NCBI GenBank assembly: GCA_023388495.1
Contig: JAEWGC010000011.1
Location: 124,001 to 188,000 of the forward strand
DNA from: Bacillota bacterium
GTDB taxonomy: Bacteria > Bacillota > Clostridia > Tissierellales > Tissierellaceae
Reading direction: 5' to 3'
Length of the DNA: 64,000 nucleotides
This document shows positions 54,870 to 63,426 of the stretch, in pieces (position 1 is the stretch's first letter; each line of letters opens with the position of its first letter). Position numbers and translations under genes: made by a program. The notes below the pieces were generated by a model. That model saw only the letters and a program-made list of their open reading frames with translations, was not told the origin of the DNA and did not search any database.

Positions 54870-54974
54870 TAATAAATATTTTAAATAAAACATTTCGATG
54901 CTCAAAATAAATTCTATAGTATCTATTATAAAGTAAATTTAGATAATTTGAAGTATTAAATAAAATATTTATTA
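54870..54974. repeat. 14-bp inverted repeat between divergent genes
   Basis: TAATAAATATTTTA (54870-54883) and its exact complement TAAAATATTTATTA (54961-54974) lie 77 bp apart between the exporter pair and a small gene. Could be an operator pair, or chance in AT-rich DNA. Confidence 0.45.
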
Positions 54975-55054
54975 TAAAAAGTATAAAACATAGAGGATTG
55001 TGAGACAATTAATTATATATAATGAATTATAATTTGAGCTTAGGAGGGGTTGTT

Positions 55055-55240
55055 TTGGAACTAACTACAAAAGAAATTGTTAAGAAAATGATATTAGATT
55101 CGCAAGAAATGGTAAGAGATTATGAGGTGCATTCAAAAAAGGTAAATGATAGTGAAGTAGCAGATATCTTTAAAAAGTTTGCAGAGGAATGTGGTTATCA
55201 GGCAGCTGAATTACAAAAAATATTAAAAGATAAGTTTTAG
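55055..55240 (+). CDS. Small helical protein of unknown function
   Basis: 61 residues, two amphipathic helices with EVHSKKVNDSEVAD and FAEECGYQAAEL. The best start is TTG 55055, five bases after AGGAGGGG; the ATG at 55022 has no site. It could be a short ferritin-like or CotF-like helix pair, but this is not secure. It is followed by the YtxH gene. Confidence 0.55.
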   Translation: MELTTKEIVKKMILDSQEMVRDYEVHSKKVNDSEVADIFKKFAEECGYQAAELQKILKDKF

Positions 55241-55349
55241 AATAAAATGGAATATAGAAATATTTTTTCTACTAATGATTATAAATTCCATTTGTAGGGT
55301 AAATGAAAAGTATGAGAGCAACAGAAATTATTATAAAGGGGAGATTTTT

Positions 55350-55766
55350 ATGATAAATAAATTTATCGACGAAAAAAAAAGAAAGGCTGAAAGAGAAAAG
55401 AGAGTTGAGGCTGCTAAAAATGTTGCAGTAGGCACAGCTATTGGTACTGCAATTGGAGCAGTGGCAGGAGTATTATTTGCACCAAAGTCTGGAAAAGAAA
55501 CTAGAGAAGACATAGCTGAAAAGTCAAAGGAAGTAGCTGAAAACGTTAAGACAACAGTGAATGAGCAAATGGAAGCAACAAAGGAATTACAGAAAAAAGT
55601 TAAATCTGAAATTAAGAATGTATATGAGGGAATAAAGGAAAAGGCAAAAGAAGTAGTTGAAGATGTTGAAGAAGAAGTAGAAGAATTAAAAGAGGAAATA
55701 GAAGAGCTAAGAGATGATAAAGAAGATGATAAAGAAGATGATAAAGAAGATAATAAATCTTATTAA
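55350..55766 (+). CDS. YtxH-domain protein
   Basis: 138 residues: hydrophobic glycine-rich segment GTAIGTAIGAVAGVLFAPKSG (about 29-49), characteristic of YtxH general-stress proteins, followed by a helical region and an acidic tail of tandem KEDD units. AAGGGGAG precedes ATG 55350. Its role is unknown, associated with membrane stress in relatives. The tail repeats are the only tandem repeat seen here. Confidence 0.85.
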   Translation: MINKFIDEKKRKAEREKRVEAAKNVAVGTAIGTAIGAVAGVLFAPKSGKETREDIAEKSKEVAENVKTTVNEQMEATKELQKKVKSEIKNVYEGIKEKAKEVVEDVEEEVEELKEEIEELRDDKEDDKEDDKEDNKSY

Positions 55767-55779
55767 GGGGGCATAGATA

Positions 55780-56253
55780 ATGAATGCCGCCCTTACAGTG
55801 CAGGACTTATTTAGACTAATACTTTATTTATTAGGGATTTGTTCATTGATGTATCTGATAATAGCATTAAAAAACATAGGTAAACTAATAAGTAAAGTAA
55901 ATACAATTATAGAATTAAATGAGAAAAATATTGATCAAACATTGAAACAACTTCCTTTGATTAGCGAGAACATAAATTCAATTACTGAGGATACAGATAT
56001 TGCTATAAAATCTTTGACTCCAGAAATAAATAATTTAGTCCATAATATAAATAATATATCTGGGAAAGTAGATTCTATTACTGATTCCATCGATAGTACA
56101 ACTCATAAGGTGTCTGAAACCTTTGATATTGTAACGGAGGGTATATCTGATACAGCATTTGTATTTCAAAATAATATAAAAAATATAGACAACTATATCA
56201 AACTTATTATTGAGATAATAGAAGGGGTAAAAAATGCCTTAAGAAAAAGATAA
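55780..56253 (+). CDS. DUF948-family membrane protein
   Basis: 157 residues: membrane helix at about 9-30, then a long helical coiled region with repeating Ile/Asn/Ser heptads (ENINSITEDTD, ISGKVDSITDSID). This fits DUF948. It lies 13 bases after YtxH; such gene pairs are common in Firmicutes, suggesting one complex. Function unknown. Confidence 0.8.
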   Translation: MNAALTVQDLFRLILYLLGICSLMYLIIALKNIGKLISKVNTIIELNEKNIDQTLKQLPLISENINSITEDTDIAIKSLTPEINNLVHNINNISGKVDSITDSIDSTTHKVSETFDIVTEGISDTAFVFQNNIKNIDNYIKLIIEIIEGVKNALRKR

Positions 56254-56284
56254 GAATCCATAACTTGGATTCTTATCTTTTTCT
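56246..56284 (+). terminator. Intrinsic terminator
   Basis: A 15-bp perfect stem (56246-56260 with 56266-56280), loop TAACT, followed by T-rich sequence; overlaps the stop codon. Confidence 0.88.
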
Positions 56285-56432
56285 AGCTTTCATATAAAAT
56301 TATAAGCGAAAATTGAAAATTGAAAATTCTTTTACAATTACTATATTATTGATATAATAGGATATAATGGTATATAATTAAGCGAACTATTGATTTAATA
56401 TAAATTATTATATATATGAGAGGTTGATTTTG

Positions 56433-57317
56433 GTGAAGAAAGTAAAGATAATTTACAATCCATCTTCTGGAAGACAATCTATGGAAAGAAGAGTAGACCG
56501 CCTGTGTAAGCTATTACTAGACGATGGATATCTACTTAGTAAATTTATTACTGAAAAAAAAGATGATGCTATGATTGAGACTATGAAGGCATGTAATGAA
56601 GACTGGGATATTATAGTTGCTAGTGGTGGAGATGGCACGGTTAATGAAGTGGCTAAGGGTATTGCTAATAGTGAGAGAAAAGTACCAGTTGCTATTTTAT
56701 CTTCTGGGACTGTTAATGATTTTGCAAATTATATGAAAATCCCTAAAAACATTATGGATTTTTATGATATGATTAAAAATGAGAATACTATAGATGTAGA
56801 TTTAGGTAAGGTTAACGATGAGTACTTTGTAAATGTAGCCGCAGGTGGAATTTTATCAAATGTAGGATATCAAGTTTTACCAGAAACGAAAATGGTACTA
56901 GGTAGAATGGCTTATTATCTAGAAGGGCTAAAAGAAATAACCCTTCAAAATTTTGAGCCCATAAAATTAAGCATAGAAAGTGAAGAGTATTCCCGAAACG
57001 AAGAAGTATTATTATTTTTAGTATCAAATAGTTCTTCTATAGGAGGTTTTAAGAAATTAGCACCAAAGGCAGATGTTATGGATGGACTATTAGATGTGGT
57101 GATTATAAAGAAGTCAGGTGTGCAAGATTTGGCAAGTATTTTTATTAATATATTTAGCGGTGAGCATATCAATCATCCGAATGTTTTGTATTTTAAGTCA
57201 AAGAATGTAAAATTAGATACTAAAGAGAAAGTATCTATTGATATAGACGGCGAATATGGTGGTAAACTTCCGGCAACTTTTGAAATCGTACCAAAAGCCT
57301 TTAGAATTATAGTATAA
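56433..57317 (+). CDS. Diacylglycerol-kinase-family lipid kinase
   Basis: 294 residues: NPSSGR near the N-terminus, the kinase block SGGDGTVNEV, SSGTVNDFA and a C-terminal IDIDGEY, the pattern of YegS/DgkB-type lipid kinases. It phosphorylates diacylglycerol or a related lipid. The start is GTG 56433, eight bases after GAGAGG; TTG codons at 56424 and 56430 are less well placed. MarR follows 39 bases later. Confidence 0.88.
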   Translation: MKKVKIIYNPSSGRQSMERRVDRLCKLLLDDGYLLSKFITEKKDDAMIETMKACNEDWDIIVASGGDGTVNEVAKGIANSERKVPVAILSSGTVNDFANYMKIPKNIMDFYDMIKNENTIDVDLGKVNDEYFVNVAAGGILSNVGYQVLPETKMVLGRMAYYLEGLKEITLQNFEPIKLSIESEEYSRNEEVLLFLVSNSSSIGGFKKLAPKADVMDGLLDVVIIKKSGVQDLASIFINIFSGEHINHPNVLYFKSKNVKLDTKEKVSIDIDGEYGGKLPATFEIVPKAFRIIV

Positions 57318-57356
57318 AATAACTAAGGACTTTCAAAAAAGAATAGGAGGGTTTAA

Positions 57357-57803
57357 ATGAATGAAAATGTAAGCTGTGAAAACGTAGCTAATATAGAGAA
57401 ACATCTAAGGAAAGTAGATTACATTATAAGAAGAAAAGGTAGAGAAATATTATCAGATTTTAATATTACTGTACCACAGTTCTCAGCTCTACAAATTCTA
57501 ATGAATCAAGGGAATATGACAATTGGGGAATTAAGTCAAAAGATGGCCCTTGCGTGTAGCACTATAACAGATCTTATTGATCGTATGGAAAAAGCAGAAT
57601 TAGTTGTTAGACGAAAAGATGAAAAAGATAAGAGGGTTGTGAGGATAGAGGTTCTCCCTAACGGTTATGATATTTTAGAGAAAGTTCTAAATAAGCGTAT
57701 TGATTTTTTAGCTGGAAAGTTAAGTGATTTTACTGATGAGGACAAGGAGAAATTAAACAAGGGATTAAAAGCCTTATATGAGGCTATGAAGGATGAATCA
57801 TAA
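57357..57803 (+). CDS. MarR-family transcriptional regulator
   Basis: 148 residues, winged helix: IGELSQKMALACSTITDLI (recognition helix region) and RRKDEKDKRVVRIEVLP (wing), then a dimerisation helix. AGGAGG lies just before ATG 57357. It is 27 bases from the giant signalling gene, so it probably shares its transcript or controls it. The ligand is unknown. Confidence 0.9.
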   Translation: MNENVSCENVANIEKHLRKVDYIIRRKGREILSDFNITVPQFSALQILMNQGNMTIGELSQKMALACSTITDLIDRMEKAELVVRRKDEKDKRVVRIEVLPNGYDILEKVLNKRIDFLAGKLSDFTDEDKEKLNKGLKALYEAMKDES

Positions 57804-57829
57804 GATCAGACACAAAAAGAGGGGATAGT

Positions 57830-60800
57830 ATGAGGATTGTCGACAATAGGTATAAAATTGAAAGAATTCTAGAGGATTCAGCTTATTTTGAAACATATAA
57901 GGTTTCCGATCTATGGGAAGATGATAAAGTTCAATTGATGAAACTCTATCATCCAGATATTCAGAAAGAATTAATTAATTATTTTACTGACAATTTTATT
58001 TATTTATCTAATGTTAACCATCAATATATATTAAATAGCCAAAGGTTTAACTTAGTTAAAACTATAGATACTAAAAAAGTAAACATGTTGTTATATTATT
58101 CTATATCTGAATATACTGATAGCCCTAGATTAAATGATGTAAGGGAAAAATTAGGATTTAGAGAAAAGCTTAAAATTATTCTGGATACTATTATTGCAAT
58201 TAACTTCTTACATTTTAAAGGTTTTACTTACAAGTTGTTGAATCCTTTGGAAATACATGTAACAAAAGATAATGATGTGAAGCTTACAGATTTGGCTACT
58301 ATTGTTGAAAAAATATACAATTCTCATTATGATGATTTAACGAGGTATTTTATATCACCAGAAGCTTTAATCAACAGAGATGAGGATGATAAAAAAATTG
58401 ATTATTATTCCCTAGGTGTATTGATTAAATATTTACTACTAGATGATTTCCTGGTTGATGACATAGATTCATTTGTATACAGTGAAGAGATTATGTTAGA
58501 TAGAAGTCAAAAAAGTAGCTTGAATAATATTATTATACAACTTACCAAAAGAGACTTTCTTACAAGAAATGTGAATTTATTAGAAGTTGCAGATGAAATA
58601 AATCATATTTTTAGCTTAAACTATGTCTATGATTTAGTGGAAAGTAGAAATTGCTTATTTTTTAATAATAAAATCGTAGGTAGAGAAAAAGAAATAGCCA
58701 AGGCTATGTTAATAGATGATAATATAGTAAATGGAATTAATCAATATAAGGGTTTAATTGTAGAGGGTGACTTTGGTGTTGGTAAATCAAGATTTCTAAA
58801 TGAAATATCACATAGACTGAAACTAAGAGGTCGAGATGTGTATTTTATTGGGATTCATGAAAATGAAAATAATGATTTGCTGGATATGTCAAATATATTA
58901 AAGCAATCAATGAAGGATACGCCTCCTGAGCTTGTGGAGAAATATAGAAATGAACTGGCACGTATACTTCCAGAATTAAGATTAAATATTGACGAAAGTA
59001 TAGAAGCAGATTTAGATCAAAAAACAGAAAGGTATAGACTATATAATAGAATTGCTAATTATTTTACGGAGCTTTCTAAAGAAAAAATAATATATTTTGT
59101 TATTGATGATGTACAGAAATGTAATAGTAACTTTCTAATGCTTTTAGATTACTTAATTAAAAATGTTAGAGGTAATAATATATTTTTTGTTTTTTCATTT
59201 GAAGAAAGCTATGAAGAAGAATATACCTTCGTTGAAGAAAAAACAAATGAATGGAAAAATGATGGATATGTAATAGATATAGGTCTCCATAAACTTAGTT
59301 TAGAAGAAAACGGCAAAATGGTTCAAAATATACTTGGGATGTCCTATATACCTTATAATTTATCGTCTGTGTTATACAGAGAAAGTCAAGGTAATCCAAG
59401 ATATCTTGAATATATTATTAAGCATCTATTTAGTATAGGGGAATTATATGTGAACTCCAATGGCATGTGGTATAGAAAAGGAGATAGTTATGAGGACTTA
59501 TATTTCCCACATGATTTTGATGATGCATTTAAAAAGCAGTTAAACATTATTAAGAAAAACTATCTTAATATATTTAAGGTTATGGCTATATTTAATGATG
59601 TATTGCATAAAAAGATATTACTCAATATGCTAGATATAAAAACAAGTGAGCTTGAAAAAGAGTTAAATGAGCTTATAAGTTTAAAACTTATAGATGAAAA
59701 GTTAGCAGACTGGGGATATAGCTATAGTATAAACGGTAGCGAGTTAAAGAAATTAGTGTACCATGAAATACCTGAAAATGAGAAGAAGGAATTACATAAA
59801 AAAGCAGCCCAAATTATTCAGGAATTTTATGGAGAAGATTTAGATTTAGTATTAGAAGAATTAACATATCATCTTATTAAATCTAGGGATTTTGATAGAG
59901 CTTTAAATATAATTTTAGGGAGTTTTGAAAAACTAGAAAACAGATATAGTACCCATGCAAGATTGTTACTTGAAAAGGCATATAATATAGCAAAAGGTAC
60001 TAACAATATGGTCAAATTGAAAATTCTAGAGAGGTTAGTAGACATATATAGTCTAAAAAGTGAAAATGATAAAGGGAATATGTATTTAGAGGATTATCAA
60101 GATGAGGCAGAAAGGTCAAATGATCTTAATCATATAATTAAAGCAAAATCTATTTTCATAGATATTTATCATAGAAAAGGACAGAACGATTTAGAGCTCA
60201 AATATATTGAAGATATAGAGAAGATTTCAAATGAAAATAATATGGCAGAAGGACGTATTATTGCTTTATCATCTAGGGCTAGGTTATCTATAAGAAATGG
60301 GGAACTTAAAAAATCAGATGAACTATTATATGAAGCGATTAATTTGTCTAATTCTCTTCAAACTAATAAATATATGGGAACACTTTGTAATCGTTTAGGT
60401 TTAACTAAACTCCTTAGCGGTAATCTGGAAGAGGCTATAAAATATTATGAAAAAAGTATTATATATCATCAAGAAACTGATAGTTTGATTGAAGCAACTA
60501 GACCAATTAATAATATAGGAACTATATATGCAGATCATTATTCTGATAATAAAAAGGCAATGGAAACCTATAAAAGGGGCTTAGGAATTGCAACTAAGTT
60601 TGGTATCCAAGAGGTAGAAATAATTTTTCTAAACAATATAGCTGAGCTATATATGAGAAACTATGAATTTGATAAGGCACTTGAATATATGGAAGAAGTA
60701 AAAAAAGGTGCCATGGAATTACAAGATTTACATGGGATTCTAGTAGCTAATATTAATATGGGTAGCATATATCTTGCAATTTCTGAATATAGTAGTGCTT

Positions 60801-63205
60801 ATGAATGTTATGTATATTTACAAGAAATATTTGAGAATAAGCAAATTACGGATTTGGAAGTCAATGTTCAATATCATAATTTTCTTGGAGAATTTTATGG
60901 GCATATGGGACAATGGGAAAAAGCTATAAAGGAGTCTCAGGTTGCAGGAGAACTATGTAAGGAATTTAACACTAGAGAGTATCTGAAGTCTCGGTGTAGA
61001 ATACTTTACTTTAAATTCTTCCATAAGGGTTATTTTAATAAAGATGAAATAGAAAATATCCGTAATTTATATAGGCAAACAAAGCTTATTCAAGAAAGAC
61101 GGAAAACACTGCTATACTTCTCTATAATTAGTGTTTTACATGGGGATGTGGACTATGGATTAGAATTGCTTGAGGAAGATTCTGGATTAACAACCTTAGC
61201 AAATGACGATTTCTTAGAAAAAATAAGAGATATTATATTATACTATATTGATTCTACAGATGAAGCAATTGAAAACTTGATTTCAATAGAAGAAAATCTT
61301 ATAAATGACAATGTATTTTCTATAAGACTATTCTTAAATATGGCAATTGGGTTTAAATTATATTCTAAAGAAAAATATAAACAAGCTATTAAATATTTTG
61401 TAGATACTTTAGATATTATTTATAGATTATCTCTAAAGGTCCCTGATAAAGAGTTAAAGCTTAGTTATATTGAAAGTAGAAAAGGAGATCTAATAAAGGA
61501 GAAAACCAACCTTTCTGTTAAAGAAGAATATAAATATCAGTTGGATTTTATTAGCTTAAAAGATTTAAAAGAAGAGAACATATATGAATACTTTGACATT
61601 ACTCTGATGATTGATATTTTAGGTAGTGAAGAGTTTGCTAAGCTTACTCAGCTAGAATATTACGGGGAGGCCTTAAATATTATCAATACTGAGGAATTGA
61701 TTTCTAGGCTGAGTGATGACTATGAGTATAATCTTGATTTAATACTAAGCTATTTAGGAAAAGAAACCTTTGCTAGAAGAGGATTTATACTAAGTTATAA
61801 TGAGAAAGCTAAGGAATATGACATAGTTTCGTCATTAGATAAGAAAAATGATTATAAAATCAATGAAGGTATCTTAAATCTAGCAGATAGATCTAAGAGA
61901 GGAATTCTAATCAATAGCAATTTCAGGATGGCATATAACCAAAGATATAGAGAGTTTTTATCAAATGACATTAAAGGGATAATATGCGTACCAATAATTA
62001 TATCTGAAGAAGCAAAAAAGAAAATTGATAGAAGAAAATACTCTTTTGAGGAAGGAAGCAATCAGGGATATATATATTTAGAGACTGACAAGGTCTTTAA
62101 TAGATTTGATATTGAAAGGCTTGGTATGATTAGAAATCTTGCTTACTTGATTTTTATTAACTTAGAAAACAATAAGCTTAGATCAATGGCAACTACAGAT
62201 AAGCTTACTAGCACGTCTACTAGAAAATATTATGAATCTAAGTTTGACCAGTTTGTAGGTAATACAAAGCTAAATAATGGGAGCTTTTCTATTTTGATGT
62301 TAGATATTGATAAGTTTAAAAATGTAAATGATAGCTATGGCCATAGAAAAGGTGACGAGGTTTTAGCTGCCATAGGTCGTACTCTTAAATCCATCATTAG
62401 GTCAACTGATATTGTTGCACGATATGGTGGAGAAGAATTTATCATACTTCTAAAAAACACAACAGAAGAAGATGCTCTAAATATTGCAGAGAAAATAAGG
62501 AAGAATATAGAAAACCTAAAAATTCAAGGAATTGACCATAATATTACTGTAAGTATAGGTATATCTCTTTATCCACAGCATGGACAATTTAAAGATGACT
62601 TAGTTGAAAAGGCAGACCAAGCCTTATATAATGCTAAGGATACAGGAAGAAATAAGGTTGTTTTATGGAATGCCCAAATGGATAATACATTAAATAGGGT
62701 TGATAAACTTGCAGGAATTATAACAGGCAATATAGATGAGGATAATAGAAATATATTAGCTCTGATGGATGTAATAGAGTTAATTAGAGAGAACTGTGAT
62801 ATTGAGGAAAAAATATTTGTATTTTTAGGGAGATTATTAGAAACTATTGATGCAGAATTGGCGACAATGATACTTGTAAAAAATGATCAATCTATAGAAA
62901 GGTATTTTACTCGAGCTAGATTCGATGAAAGTTGGGTAGAGAAATCTCCACTAAATCATAAGATAATCAACAGGGTAATAAATACTAAGAAAGGCGAGTT
63001 TTTAATAGATTGGGATAATATTGATAATGTTGATGCCTTATCTGGATTACCAAACTGGCAATCAATTATAGTATTACCATTGGTAAAAAATGAGGAGGTA
63101 CGGGGAATTTTATATATTTCTACTTCCTTAAAGAATAAGGAATTTGATTTCAATAATTTCAATCTATCTAAAAATTTTGGTAACATATTTGCAGCTATAA
63201 TTTAA
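57830..63205 (+). CDS. Giant multidomain signalling protein: pseudokinase, NTPase, TPR, GAF, GGDEF, GAF
   Basis: 1791 residues. Residues about 7-270 look like a Ser/Thr kinase (K38 in the VAIK position, LTDLA in the DFG place, SPEAL), but the HRD site reads YKL (134-136) and the following Asn is Glu (141), so the catalytic Asp is missing: probably a pseudokinase. An AAA/STAND-type NTPase follows with Walker A GDFGVGKS (313-320) and Walker B VIDD (424-427). TPR-like repeats occupy about 690-1180. A GAF-like domain (about 1320-1450) precedes a GGDEF domain with GGEEF (1533-1537) and an I-site RSTD (1524-1527), so it should make c-di-GMP. A second GAF-like domain ends it. No membrane segments. 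Confidence 0.82.
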   Translation: MRIVDNRYKIERILEDSAYFETYKVSDLWEDDKVQLMKLYHPDIQKELINYFTDNFIYLSNVNHQYILNSQRFNLVKTIDTKKVNMLLYYSISEYTDSPRLNDVREKLGFREKLKIILDTIIAINFLHFKGFTYKLLNPLEIHVTKDNDVKLTDLATIVEKIYNSHYDDLTRYFISPEALINRDEDDKKIDYYSLGVLIKYLLLDDFLVDDIDSFVYSEEIMLDRSQKSSLNNIIIQLTKRDFLTRNVNLLEVADEINHIFSLNYVYDLVESRNCLFFNNKIVGREKEIAKAMLIDDNIVNGINQYKGLIVEGDFGVGKSRFLNEISHRLKLRGRDVYFIGIHENENNDLLDMSNILKQSMKDTPPELVEKYRNELARILPELRLNIDESIEADLDQKTERYRLYNRIANYFTELSKEKIIYFVIDDVQKCNSNFLMLLDYLIKNVRGNNIFFVFSFEESYEEEYTFVEEKTNEWKNDGYVIDIGLHKLSLEENGKMVQNILGMSYIPYNLSSVLYRESQGNPRYLEYIIKHLFSIGELYVNSNGMWYRKGDSYEDLYFPHDFDDAFKKQLNIIKKNYLNIFKVMAIFNDVLHKKILLNMLDIKTSELEKELNELISLKLIDEKLADWGYSYSINGSELKKLVYHEIPENEKKELHKKAAQIIQEFYGEDLDLVLEELTYHLIKSRDFDRALNIILGSFEKLENRYSTHARLLLEKAYNIAKGTNNMVKLKILERLVDIYSLKSENDKGNMYLEDYQDEAERSNDLNHIIKAKSIFIDIYHRKGQNDLELKYIEDIEKISNENNMAEGRIIALSSRARLSIRNGELKKSDELLYEAINLSNSLQTNKYMGTLCNRLGLTKLLSGNLEEAIKYYEKSIIYHQETDSLIEATRPINNIGTIYADHYSDNKKAMETYKRGLGIATKFGIQEVEIIFLNNIAELYMRNYEFDKALEYMEEVKKGAMELQDLHGILVANINMGSIYLAISEYSSAYECYVYLQEIFENKQITDLEVNVQYHNFLGEFYGHMGQWEKAIKESQVAGELCKEFNTREYLKSRCRILYFKFFHKGYFNKDEIENIRNLYRQTKLIQERRKTLLYFSIISVLHGDVDYGLELLEEDSGLTTLANDDFLEKIRDIILYYIDSTDEAIENLISIEENLINDNVFSIRLFLNMAIGFKLYSKEKYKQAIKYFVDTLDIIYRLSLKVPDKELKLSYIESRKGDLIKEKTNLSVKEEYKYQLDFISLKDLKEENIYEYFDITLMIDILGSEEFAKLTQLEYYGEALNIINTEELISRLSDDYEYNLDLILSYLGKETFARRGFILSYNEKAKEYDIVSSLDKKNDYKINEGILNLADRSKRGILINSNFRMAYNQRYREFLSNDIKGIICVPIIISEEAKKKIDRRKYSFEEGSNQGYIYLETDKVFNRFDIERLGMIRNLAYLIFINLENNKLRSMATTDKLTSTSTRKYYESKFDQFVGNTKLNNGSFSILMLDIDKFKNVNDSYGHRKGDEVLAAIGRTLKSIIRSTDIVARYGGEEFIILLKNTTEEDALNIAEKIRKNIENLKIQGIDHNITVSIGISLYPQHGQFKDDLVEKADQALYNAKDTGRNKVVLWNAQMDNTLNRVDKLAGIITGNIDEDNRNILALMDVIELIRENCDIEEKIFVFLGRLLETIDAELATMILVKNDQSIERYFTRARFDESWVEKSPLNHKIINRVINTKKGEFLIDWDNIDNVDALSGLPNWQSIIVLPLVKNEEVRGILYISTSLKNKEFDFNNFNLSKNFGNIFAAII

Positions 63206-63236
63206 ATAAAAATGTTTACCATTTTGCCTTAAACTA

Positions 63237-63245
63237 TGATATAAT
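63237..63245 (+). promoter_or_regulatory. Extended -10 promoter ahead of the hutH leader
   Basis: TGATATAAT (63237-63245) is an extended -10. A weak -35 (TTTACC, 63215-63220, 19-bp spacer) lies upstream. Confidence 0.5.
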
Positions 63246-63297
63246 TAGTTAATTAATATTCTAGAGAAACTTCCAATATTTAAAAGTAGGGGAGATT

Positions 63298-63354
63298 ATG
63301 TCTAAGAAAACATTTATTTTAAAAAAATTTATTAAATTTAAAGACCACAGATAA
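63298..63354 (+). CDS. 18-residue mini-ORF, possible leader peptide for hutH
   Basis: A strong AGGGGAG site precedes ATG 63298. The ORF encodes MSKKTFILKKFIKFKDHR and its stop codon lies in the loop of the hairpin that starts inside it. The peptide is basic and amphipathic, with one histidine near the end. It could be a translated leader that lets histidine or another signal control readthrough into hutH, or a small free-standing peptide. It is not similar to any peptide I recognise. Confidence 0.5.
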   Translation: MSKKTFILKKFIKFKDHR

Positions 63355-63370
63355 TTCTGTGGTCTTTTTA
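63340..63370 (+). terminator. Terminator overlapping the mini-ORF, upstream of hutH
   Basis: AGACCACAGA/TCTGTGGTCT stem (63342-63351 with 63356-63365), loop TAAT containing the stop codon, then TTTT. Confidence 0.85.
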
Positions 63371-63426
63371 TGCACTTTAATCAAGCAGTGAAATATACTA
63401 GTGAATTTAAAAGGAAGGGTGGTATT

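Noticed and set aside
55690..55760. Tandem repeat resembling a CRISPR-like array
   Set aside because: It is in-frame KEDD coding repeats of the YtxH-protein tail; no spacers of constant length and no cas genes are present.
63298..63370. Classical histidine-starvation attenuator
   Set aside because: The mini-ORF has only one His codon, so starvation-type attenuation is not supported; only a stop-codon-type leader is proposed.
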